From an uncultured Methylophilus sp. (lineage in GTDB: Bacteria > Pseudomonadota > Gammaproteobacteria > Burkholderiales > Methylophilaceae): a DNA stretch of 10,805 bases. Location: NCBI GenBank assembly GCA_936943315.1, contig CAKZJM010000311.1, forward strand, positions 1-10,805. Reading direction: 5' to 3'. A model generated the notes under the pieces. It worked only from the letters and a program-made list of their open reading frames with translations, was not told where the DNA came from and searched no databases. Shown in pieces: positions 1 through 6,601 of the stretch; positions within the stretch are counted from its first letter, which is position 1, and each line of letters begins with the position of its first letter. Made by a program: the position numbers and the translations under genes.

Positions 1-987
1 TTTAAGACCGTCACTGCCACCAGTCTGGAACAGATTTGCCAGGCGATTAAGACCATGCAGGTGCGTGGCGCACCCTTGATCGGGGCAGCGGCGGCCTATG
101 GCGTGGTGTTGGGTATCCAGCATACGGCTACGGATGAAAAATTGGCTGCGGTTGTCAGGCAATTGGTGGCGACCCGCCCGACTGCCGTGAACCTGGCCTG
201 GGCAGCACACCGCATGCAACAGCAACTGCTCAGCTTGCCGGTGGCTACACGGGCTGACGCCGCCTGGGCCATGGCACAAGCCATCGCAGATGAAGATGTC
301 GCGCAAAACCTGGCGATTGGCCAGCATGGCAAACCCTTGATCGCGGCAAAAGCCTCGGTCGATCCCTCGCAAGTGGTGAATATCCTGACCCATTGCAATG
401 CAGGCTGGCTGGCGACCGTGGATGGTGGCACAGCGTTGGCCCCGATTTACGCCGCGCATGATGCCGGGCTCAAGGTGCATGTGTGGGTGGATGAAACGCG
501 TCCGCGCAACCAGGGCGCCAGCCTGACCGCCTGGGAACTGGCACAGCATGGGGTGCCGCATACCGTGATTGCTGATAACGCGGGTGGCCATTTAATGCAG
601 CATGGTCAAGTGGACCTGGTGATTGTCGGCGCTGACCGTGTGTCGCGCCATGGCGATGTCTGCAACAAGATCGGCACATATCTCAAGGCACTGGCAGCGT
701 TTGACCAGCAGGTGCCATTTTATGCCGCAGTCCCCACGCCCACCATAGACTGGCAGTTGGCGCGTGGTGCGGATATCGAGATTGAAATGCGCGATCCCGA
801 TGAAGTGGCTTATATGCAAGGCGAAGATCAAGACGGGAACGTGCAGCAAATTCGAGTGATTCCGCATGAAAGCGCCGCGTTGAATCCTGCGTTTGATGTG
901 ACACCTGCCCGGCTGGTCACCGGCATCATTACCGAGCGCGGAGTGTTTCCCCCTGACCAATTACAGACACTGGAGCGTGCAACATGA
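1..987 (+). CDS. mtnA: S-methyl-5-thioribose-1-phosphate isomerase (MtnA), 5' end outside window
   Basis: The enzyme isomerises the aldose 5-methylthioribose-1-phosphate to the ketose 5-methylthioribulose-1-phosphate in the cytosol. MtnA can also act on 5-deoxyribose-1-phosphate. The frame is open from base 1, and the first visible residues (FKTVTATSLEQICQAIKTMQ) lie before the internal Met at 55, so the gene begins upstream. About 328 of the roughly 350-360 residues usual for the family are present. Family motifs are clear: VRGAPLIGAAAAYG near 61-102, the HCNAG motif with the catalytic Cys codon at 394-396, the DETRPRNQGA segment near 490-519, and GADRV with the catalytic Asp codon at 634-636, followed by the conserved CNKIGTY. 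The stop overlaps the start of the downstream aldolase gene (ATGA at 984-987), which implies translational coupling. The identification is near certain. Whether the substrate in vivo is the methylthio or the 5-deoxy sugar cannot be read from sequence. Confidence 0.96.
   Translation, partial: FKTVTATSLEQICQAIKTMQVRGAPLIGAAAAYGVVLGIQHTATDEKLAAVVRQLVATRPTAVNLAWAAHRMQQQLLSLPVATRADAAWAMAQAIADEDVAQNLAIGQHGKPLIAAKASVDPSQVVNILTHCNAGWLATVDGGTALAPIYAAHDAGLKVHVWVDETRPRNQGASLTAWELAQHGVPHTVIADNAGGHLMQHGQVDLVIVGADRVSRHGDVCNKIGTYLKALAAFDQQVPFYAAVPTPTIDWQLARGADIEIEMRDPDEVAYMQGEDQDGNVQQIRVIPHESAALNPAFDVTPARLVTGIITERGVFPPDQLQTLERAT
972..975 (+). promoter_or_regulatory. Ribosome binding site of the aldolase gene, inside the end of mtnA
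   Basis: A GGAG core ends 8 bases before the ATG at 984. It lies within the mtnA coding sequence. Together with the ATGA stop/start overlap, it supports the start at 984 and coupled translation of the two genes. Confidence 0.6.
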
Positions 988-1622
988 CACCGACCCCTGC
1001 ACAACAGTTACTGGAGGCTGTTCAGTGCATGGCGCAAGCCGGGCTCAATAAAGGTACGTCCGGTAACGCCAGTGTCAGGCTGGACGATGGCTTCCTGATC
1101 ACGCCTTCTGGTGTCCCGGTGGAGAAACTGACTGTCGGCAGTATGGTGTATATGGATTGGACAGGCACGGCTGAGGCCGGTAAAAAACCTTCCAGTGAGT
1201 GGCGTTTTCACCGTGATGTCTTGCAGGCGAGGCCAGAGGTCGGTGCGGTTGTGCATTGCCACAGCATGTTTGCCACCACGATTGCCTGCATGGGACGCAA
1301 CGTGCCGCCGTTTCATTACATGATTGCGACTGCAGGCGGGGACGATATTCGTTGTGCGCCATATGCCTTGTTTGGCACGCAGGCCTTATCCGATGTGGCT
1401 GTGGCCGCCTTGCAAGACCGCAAGGCCTGTCTGCTAGCCCATCACGGCATGATCGCGGTAGGCCAGCAGCTCTCGCAGGCACTGGCCATTGCCATCGAGG
1501 TTGAAAACCTGTGTGAACAGTACTGGCGTTTACTGCAATGTGGGGAACCCACACTGCTCACACCAGAGCAAATGCGTGATGTGCATGCCCAGTTCAAGGG
1601 CTATGGCCAATGGGGAAAGTAA
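984..1622 (+). CDS. Class II (FucA-like) aldolase, probable DHAP-shunt aldolase Ald2/DrdA type
   Basis: A 212-residue class II aldolase/adducin-fold protein. It resembles L-fuculose-1-phosphate aldolase over its whole length: NKGTSGNASVR (22-32), ITPSGVPVEKL (39-49), KPSSEWRFH (68-76), VVHCHS (89-94), FHYMIATAGGDDI (110-122), CAPYALFGT (124-132), HHGMIA (153-158). Residues equivalent to the E. coli FucA zinc ligands and catalytic groups are present as E72, H91, H93, H154 and Tyr112. MtnB dehydratases share the fold and the HxH zinc site. They lack the Glu in the SSEW position and carry a different catalytic Glu segment, which is not seen here. The ATGA overlap with mtnA makes 5-methylthioribulose-1-phosphate and/or 5-deoxyribulose-1-phosphate the likely substrates. 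These would be cleaved to DHAP plus methylthioacetaldehyde or acetaldehyde. The fold and aldolase type are secure. Substrate is inferred from context. Automated annotation could well call it mtnB or fucA. Confidence 0.85.
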   Translation: MTPTPAQQLLEAVQCMAQAGLNKGTSGNASVRLDDGFLITPSGVPVEKLTVGSMVYMDWTGTAEAGKKPSSEWRFHRDVLQARPEVGAVVHCHSMFATTIACMGRNVPPFHYMIATAGGDDIRCAPYALFGTQALSDVAVAALQDRKACLLAHHGMIAVGQQLSQALAIAIEVENLCEQYWRLLQCGEPTLLTPEQMRDVHAQFKGYGQWGK

Positions 1623-1627
1623 GCGGT

Positions 1628-2128
1628 TTATAGCTTGGGAAAGAGTTCCAGCGTCGTCAGGCGCAATAAGCGGCTAGGGTCACATACAAAAACCGTATTC
1701 TCCATGCCCAGGATTGCTTCGGCTGGGGCGTAGCAGCGGAGCAACACACCACCGGTATCCACGGCATTGAGGCCTTTGGCATAGCTGGTGGCGATTTCTT
1801 GCGAAGGCGTCCAGCAAAACCCGATTTCATCCCGGTCAAACAAAAACCAGCATTCACCGCGGTAGAGCGTGCAGCCTTCGCCATCATAGCCAGGCAGGGC
1901 TTTTCTGAGCACGGCCAAGATCAAATCGTCATCGCGGATTTTTGCCCGCAGGTCGCCGCCGTATTGTATCCACAGCGCTGCGATTTTCGCTTTCTGAAAG
2001 GCGGTCTCGTCTGCAAGCTGTGAGAGGTATTCAAATGTTTCTCGCCACAGCGGTGGCTCCACCGCATTGACGTAAGCGCCCAGGCAAAACTGCCTGGCAA
2101 GAGACTGGGGTGTTTGTTTGGTCAGCAT
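1628..2128 (-). CDS. Uncharacterised protein, possible ADP-ribosyltransferase-like fold
   Basis: A 166-residue protein I cannot assign to a named family. The N-terminal half is predicted mostly helical. The C-terminal half runs TLYRGE (88-92), GFCWTPSQEIATSYAKG (103-119), GGVLLRCYAP (127-136) and an acidic segment MENTVFVCDPSRL (142-154). An Arg in YRG, a WTxS-type strand followed by a helix, and a Glu-containing strand resemble the R-S-E layout of arginine-type ADP-ribosyltransferases; here R90, S109 and E143. This is a pattern-level guess. No signal peptide or membrane segment is visible. The ATG at 2128 lies 20 bases beyond the bpt stop. A GTG at 2161, overlapping the end of bpt, would add 11 residues and has a GAGGG just upstream, so the start is uncertain. 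It is the last gene of the minus-strand run after bpt, and its stop sits 5 bases from the convergent aldolase stop. Confidence 0.75.
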   Translation of the reverse strand: MLTKQTPQSLARQFCLGAYVNAVEPPLWRETFEYLSQLADETAFQKAKIAALWIQYGGDLRAKIRDDDLILAVLRKALPGYDGEGCTLYRGECWFLFDRDEIGFCWTPSQEIATSYAKGLNAVDTGGVLLRCYAPAEAILGMENTVFVCDPSRLLRLTTLELFPKL

Positions 2129-2148
2129 GAATATGAGGGCCGGGCAGC

Positions 2149-2877
2149 TTAGCGCACCCACTCGCCCTCAATCAGTTTTTCTTGTGGCTGGAACTGCTGC
2201 TTATAGGCCATTTTCTGGCTGTCGGCGATCCAGTAGCCCAGGTATAAATAAGGCAGGTTGAGTTGCTTGGCCCAGTCAATTTGCCACAAAATGCTATGGG
2301 TGCCGTAACTGGCCTTATCACTGGCATCATAAAAGGTATAGACCGCAGACAGGCCATCCATCACCACATCAATCACACTGACCATTTTGAGGGCGTGTTG
2401 TGCGTCGCGAAACTCGACCATCAGGCTGTCCACGTTGCTTTGACACAAAAACTGCTGATATTGCGCGGCCTCATCTTCTGGCTCGGCGGGGTGATCCGGC
2501 CCATTGTGGTGACGTTGGGACTGATATGCCTGATACAAGGCAAAGTGCTCAGCGTCGTAGTGGGCTTCCACAATCCTGACTTGCAGATCAGCATGCTTTT
2601 TGTAAGCCCGCAGTTGACTACGCGTGGCCTGGAACTCGTTGACCGGGAGGCGCACTGAAATGCAGGCATTACAATGTTCACAATGGGGGCGGTAGGCAAA
2701 TTTGCCGCTGCGTCTGAAACCTTGCTGGATCAACCCACTGTAAACCGTGCCATCGACCAGGTTTTGGGGCGTGGCAATCAGGCTTTGTGCCAATTTTTTT
2801 GGCAGGTAGCCGCATGGGTAGGCGGTGGTCACATAAAACTGCAGTTTTTGCAGCGGGGCATCGTTAGGTAGCGTCAT
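2149..2877 (-). CDS. bpt: Aspartate/glutamate leucyltransferase (Bpt, bacterial ATE family)
   Basis: A 242-residue cytosolic transferase that moves leucine from Leu-tRNA to proteins with N-terminal Asp or Glu, making them N-degrons for ClpS-ClpAP. The N-terminal ATE domain (about 10-85) has PCGYLP with C22, the YSGLIQQGFRRSGKFAYRP block (46-64) and the cysteine group HCEHCNAC (C66, C69, C72), followed by ISVRLPVNEF. The C-terminal domain (about 105-240) contains DGLSAVYTFYD (174-184), YGTHSILWQI (191-200) and LYLGYWIADSQKMAYK (211-226), all family hallmarks. Length is normal. The start overlaps the end of aat by 14 bases, so the two transferases are co-transcribed and probably coupled. Databases often label this family 'arginyltransferase' (ate). 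Bacterial members of this size next to aat are better described as Leu transferases. Confidence 0.95.
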   Translation of the reverse strand: MTLPNDAPLQKLQFYVTTAYPCGYLPKKLAQSLIATPQNLVDGTVYSGLIQQGFRRSGKFAYRPHCEHCNACISVRLPVNEFQATRSQLRAYKKHADLQVRIVEAHYDAEHFALYQAYQSQRHHNGPDHPAEPEDEAAQYQQFLCQSNVDSLMVEFRDAQHALKMVSVIDVVMDGLSAVYTFYDASDKASYGTHSILWQIDWAKQLNLPYLYLGYWIADSQKMAYKQQFQPQEKLIEGEWVR

Positions 2878-3562
2878 CTTGCACTAGCTCGTTCAGTTGC
2901 GCGATAAATCTGTCTCTCGGAATTTCAACAGCACCAAAGCTCGCCAGTAGGGGCGTATGCATCTGGCAATCTATCATACCGACTTGTTGCGCTTTTAACC
3001 ATTGCACCAGATGGGCAAAGGCCACTTTGGAGGCATTGCTCACATGGTGGAACATGCTTTCACCATAAAACATGCGGCCAATTTTGACCCCATAGCAGCC
3101 ACCTACCAGTTGGCCCTGTTGCCAAGCCTCCACGCTGTGCGCATAACCAAGCTGATGCAATTGATGGTAAGCCTCTATCATTTCATCTGAAATCCAGGTG
3201 CCGGGCTGGCCTGGGCGGGGCGTTTGAGCACAGGCCTGCATCACGGCTTTAAAGTCGGTATTCACGCGGATTTCAAACGGGCGTTGTTGCATGACTTTTC
3301 GCAATGAACGGCTGATTTTAAGTGACTGCGGAAACAGCACCATGCGCGGATCGGGGCTCCACCAGAGGATGGGTTCGCCTGGACTAAACCAGGGGAAGAT
3401 ACCTTGTTTATAAGCGGCAAGCAGTCTTTGCGTTTTCAGGTCACCGCCAATCGCGATCAACCCGTTTGGCTCGGTCAAGGCTTGCTGCAAAGGAGGAAAA
3501 GGCGTGTGTGTGCCTAAAATAAGCACGGGCCCACCCGGCAGCGGGTAGTAATTGTCATGCAT
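2864..3562 (-). CDS. aat: Leucyl/phenylalanyl-tRNA-protein transferase
   Basis: A 232-residue cytosolic enzyme that transfers Leu or Phe from aminoacyl-tRNA to N-terminal Lys or Arg, feeding the bacterial N-degron pathway. Conserved blocks are present in order: GLIAIGGDL (34-42), GIFPWFSPGEPILWWSPDPR (54-73), TWISDEMIEAY (122-132), HSVEAW (142-147), GGCYGVKIGRMFYGESMF (154-171), SNASKVA (175-181) and IDCQMHTPLLASFGAVEI (197-214). E168, D198 and Q200 match the catalytic E156, D186 and Q188 described for E. coli Aat. The start at 3562 lies only 5 bases after the stop of the upstream cyclic-di-GMP gene and lacks a clear Shine-Dalgarno, so it probably depends on upstream translation. The 3' end overlaps bpt. 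Confidence 0.97.
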   Translation of the reverse strand: MHDNYYPLPGGPVLILGTHTPFPPLQQALTEPNGLIAIGGDLKTQRLLAAYKQGIFPWFSPGEPILWWSPDPRMVLFPQSLKISRSLRKVMQQRPFEIRVNTDFKAVMQACAQTPRPGQPGTWISDEMIEAYHQLHQLGYAHSVEAWQQGQLVGGCYGVKIGRMFYGESMFHHVSNASKVAFAHLVQWLKAQQVGMIDCQMHTPLLASFGAVEIPRDRFIAQLNELVQDDAT

Positions 3563-3567
3563 AAACG

Positions 3568-6354
3568 TTAGCTAAACTCGTAAGGATCGTGCTTGCCTGC
3601 CCACTCTATCACCTTGTGACCTGCCATGCCGCGCGAAATTCCAAACCCTTGTGCATAATCACAACCTAAGTCAGCCAGGATATGTGCCTGTTCGGCTTTT
3701 TCCACACCTTCGGCAATCACTTTACGGCCAAATTCACGGCTCAGGGTAATCACGCCCCGGATCACGGCCATATCTTCCTGGTTTGTCAGCATGTTATGCA
3801 CAAAAGACTGGTCGATTTTAATGGTGTTGACCGGTAGCCGGCGCAGGTAAATTAGGGAGGAGTAGCCGGAGCCAAAATCATCAATCGAGAACGCGACCCC
3901 CAAAGCCTGGCATTGCTGGATGACCCGGTTAACACGTACGAAGTCACTGATCGCCGCACTCTCGGTGATTTCGATATGCAGTTGCGGCGGCTTGATTTTA
4001 GGGTATTTTTTAAACAGGGCAGCCAAATGGTCGGAAAAGTTTTTATGCATTAAATGCTGCGCTGCAATGTTCACCGATACCTGTGTGTGCAGCCCGCCAT
4101 CTTGCCATTCGGATAATTGGCGCAGGCTTTCCTCAATCACCCAGTTGCCAATGTCAATGATCAGGCTGGTGTGCTCCACGGCAATCAGAAAGTCATTCGG
4201 GTAAAGCAGGCCTCTGACGGGGTGTTGCCAGCGCAATAAAGCCTCAAAGCAGAATAGCTCGCCTGTTTTCATGCAGACTTGTGGCTGGTAAACCAGCTTG
4301 ATGTGATTTCTCTGGATGGCGTTGAGCAGGTCGCGCAGCAGTACTTGCTGTTGTTGGGATTGTTGTGCCGAGGCCAAGTCAAACAGGTGATATTGGTGTC
4401 CACCATGTGTTTTGGCGTGATACATCGCATGGTCGGCATGACGCAGCAAGGTGTCTGGCGGATTGTGGTCTATCGGATACAAGGTATAACCGATGCTGGC
4501 AGAAATCGAGAATTTGAACTTGTCTACGGTAAACGGTTTTTCGATGGTCGCCAGCAACTTCTTGAGCCGGCGGGTATATTCAATTTGCGTCCTGCCACCG
4601 CATAGCAACATGGCAAACTCGTCCCCGCCCAGGCGCGCCAAGGTGTCATGTGGTTTCAGGATGCCAGTGAGCCGGGTCGCCAGCTGCATCAGCAACTTGT
4701 CACCATATTCATGACCATACTGGTCATTCACAATTTTGAAGTCGTCGAGATCAATGTAGCAAATGGCTACCAGTGACTGCTGGCGTTCGGCTTCCAGCAA
4801 GGCCTGTTGCAGGCGGCTGGAAAACAGCACACGGTTAGGCAGCTGGGTTAATACGTCGTGATACGCCAGGTGTTCCAGCATATTTTGCTGTTCTTTGGCA
4901 TGCGTGATATCCGAAAATAAACCGACATAATATTGAAACTCGCCCGCCGGATTGAGAACTGGCGACAGTTCCAGTTTTACCAGGTAATCATGCCCCTGGT
5001 GGTGGCGGTTCCACACTTCACCTTGCCAGGCCTGGAAAGCCTGTTCGCCGGTATAGAGCGACTGAAAAAAGTCTTCCTCCTGGCTGGCAATGCCTAGGGC
5101 TGCCGGCTGCTGCCCTATGGCTTCGGTAGTTGAGTAACCGGTGACAATACTAAAGGACGGGTTACATTGCACAATCAGGCCATGATGATCGGTAATGAAA
5201 ATGGCATCGTGCGCGTGCTCAAACACACTGGCAGAGATTTGCAGCCGGTTGGCGCTGGCCTGTATCTGACTCATCATTTCACGCAGACGCCGCCGCATTT
5301 TCAGCATGTTGGCGATCAGCGTATCGGGCGCTGCGGCAATGTTGTCCTCTGCAAAATCACCACTTTCGATGCGCATCAGCAGTTGTTTGGCCGTTTCCGG
5401 GTCGCCGCCCAGGGGGTTCAATACAAAACGCTGCAGCCCGCTGATGACCACCATCACGACCACCAGGGTCAGGCTAAACGCAATGATCATGACCGGCGAA
5501 ACTGCACCCAGGGCTGACCAGTAAGCCTCAGAAACCGGATACAGGATATTGATCTGGAAATCCCATTCCGGCACATCCTTGGTCACTTTCTTCCATTGAT
5601 GCTGCTGGTCTTGCAGAGCTTCCTTCGCCTGCAGTTTGCTCATGCCGTCAGTCAGAAAGCGGATTTTTCCGTGGCCATCGGTGATGGCGACAAAGCCTTT
5701 TTCCATAAATCCCCATTGCCGGATGGCCTGGTCAATGGCATTAAAGTCCAGCTTGTAACCGACATACCATGCCCCAATCAGCTTGCCGTTTACATCATGC
5801 ATGGGCTCGTAGCGTGAGAGATAAGCCTCGCCCAAAATGTCTACCACGCCATAATAGGTTTGATCTTTGAGCAGGCTTTCGATGGCCTTGCCTGCGGGGT
5901 TAAGCTCGGTGCCGAAAGCGTTGCTGCCGTCGGCTTTTTTGACATTGGTGGCAATGCGCAGAAACTGCTGTCCGCGTTTGACAAAGATGGTGGCGGTGCC
6001 ACTGCCAATCCGGGTGACGGAATCAACCAGGATGGTTCTTCCGGTTTGCTCGTTTAGCCCAAAGCGCAAATTGGGCACGGCGGTGTCTTGCATGTTAGTG
6101 ACACCGTGTATATTCGGCTCACCTTCTACCGAGGCATACTGCTTGAGCAAGGCCATGCTCGACAGCACATGCTCACTGACCAGGGTCCTGGCAGTGATGA
6201 GCAGGTTGGTGAGTTTTTGTGTTTCCTCGTTGGCTTCGCTTTCAATCTTGGTCAGGTGGTGATTGAAAATATAGGCAAATGAAAGAAGGCCGGTGAGCAG
6301 CCCAAACACTGCGAGTGGCAACAAGATTTTCTTGAATAATGCGTAATGCTTCAT
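3568..6354 (-). CDS. Membrane Cache-HAMP-PAS-GGDEF-EAL cyclic-di-GMP enzyme
   Basis: A 928-residue inner-membrane signalling protein with both diguanylate-cyclase and phosphodiesterase domains. Order: transmembrane helix 1 (about 9-30); periplasmic Cache-type sensor (about 35-275), with the TATIFVKRGQQFLRIATNV block (120-138), FGTEL (147-151) and YYGVVDILGEAYLSRYEPM (167-185) typical of Cache_3-Cache_2 domains; transmembrane helix 2 (about 286-305); HAMP (about 306-362, with LNPLGGDP); PAS (about 375-487); GGDEF (about 495-655, intact GGDEF at 576-580); EAL (about 675-920). EAL metal and catalytic residues look complete: E704 (EALLRW), N762, E795, E798, D825-D826, K846, E882, Q902. The inhibitory RxxD site five residues before GGDEF reads KPHD (567-570), so its Arg is lost. 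Net activity cannot be predicted. It is the first gene of the minus-strand run leading into aat. The periplasmic ligand is unknown. Confidence 0.95.
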   Translation of the reverse strand: MKHYALFKKILLPLAVFGLLTGLLSFAYIFNHHLTKIESEANEETQKLTNLLITARTLVSEHVLSSMALLKQYASVEGEPNIHGVTNMQDTAVPNLRFGLNEQTGRTILVDSVTRIGSGTATIFVKRGQQFLRIATNVKKADGSNAFGTELNPAGKAIESLLKDQTYYGVVDILGEAYLSRYEPMHDVNGKLIGAWYVGYKLDFNAIDQAIRQWGFMEKGFVAITDGHGKIRFLTDGMSKLQAKEALQDQQHQWKKVTKDVPEWDFQINILYPVSEAYWSALGAVSPVMIIAFSLTLVVVMVVISGLQRFVLNPLGGDPETAKQLLMRIESGDFAEDNIAAAPDTLIANMLKMRRRLREMMSQIQASANRLQISASVFEHAHDAIFITDHHGLIVQCNPSFSIVTGYSTTEAIGQQPAALGIASQEEDFFQSLYTGEQAFQAWQGEVWNRHHQGHDYLVKLELSPVLNPAGEFQYYVGLFSDITHAKEQQNMLEHLAYHDVLTQLPNRVLFSSRLQQALLEAERQQSLVAICYIDLDDFKIVNDQYGHEYGDKLLMQLATRLTGILKPHDTLARLGGDEFAMLLCGGRTQIEYTRRLKKLLATIEKPFTVDKFKFSISASIGYTLYPIDHNPPDTLLRHADHAMYHAKTHGGHQYHLFDLASAQQSQQQQVLLRDLLNAIQRNHIKLVYQPQVCMKTGELFCFEALLRWQHPVRGLLYPNDFLIAVEHTSLIIDIGNWVIEESLRQLSEWQDGGLHTQVSVNIAAQHLMHKNFSDHLAALFKKYPKIKPPQLHIEITESAAISDFVRVNRVIQQCQALGVAFSIDDFGSGYSSLIYLRRLPVNTIKIDQSFVHNMLTNQEDMAVIRGVITLSREFGRKVIAEGVEKAEQAHILADLGCDYAQGFGISRGMAGHKVIEWAGKHDPYEFS

Positions 6355-6373
6355 TATTAATTTATGTAATTTT

Positions 6374-6403
6374 TATATAAAAAATATCCCCGTGATGCTT
6401 CAA
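6374..6403 (-). promoter_or_regulatory. Candidate sigma70-type promoter for the cyclic-di-GMP gene run
   Basis: On the minus strand, a TTGAAG (6403-6398) is followed after 18 bases by TATATA (6379-6374), about 20 bases before the ATG at 6354. The surrounding DNA is very AT-rich, so chance matches are likely. No Shine-Dalgarno is visible before the ATG. Proposed from consensus and position only. Confidence 0.3.
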
Positions 6404-6545
6404 GGTTATACAGGGCTTTAATGCTGGCTGCAATAACAAATAGGGCATGTCAGCGGAGAGAAATATATTTTTAATGGCTGCGTCTGATTCAGAACACAAC
6501 GCTTTGTTGCCGCTGTGCGAGTTACTTGGGTATGCGCATGAGCGT

Positions 6546-6575
6546 TTGACTGGCAACTTTTATTAAAAAAATGAT
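6546..6575 (+). promoter_or_regulatory. Candidate sigma70-type promoter for ygiQ
   Basis: TTGACT (6546-6551) is followed after 18 bases by AATGAT (6570-6575), a 4-of-6 match to the -10 consensus. Transcription would begin near 6582, leaving a leader of only about 20 bases before the ATG at 6602. The leader has no recognisable Shine-Dalgarno. Consensus-based proposal only. Confidence 0.35.
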
Positions 6576-6601
6576 TTCAAATCAATCGATTAACGCGTAA
6601 A

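Noticed and set aside
55..987. ATG at 55 as the true start of mtnA
   Set aside because: The frame is open to base 1 and the residues before it fit the MtnA family. The Met sits just inside the conserved VRGAP motif, which lies well inside full-length MtnA proteins.
984..1622. Annotation as MtnB (methylthioribulose-1-phosphate dehydratase) because it follows mtnA
   Set aside because: The protein has the FucA-type Glu (E72) and Tyr (Y112) and reads like FucA along its whole length. The MtnB-type catalytic segment is absent.
6362..6556. A 64-residue minus-strand open frame in the intergenic region
   Set aside because: No Shine-Dalgarno, Cys/Ser-rich and low-information composition, no recognisable motif, and it covers the expected promoter area of the downstream gene.
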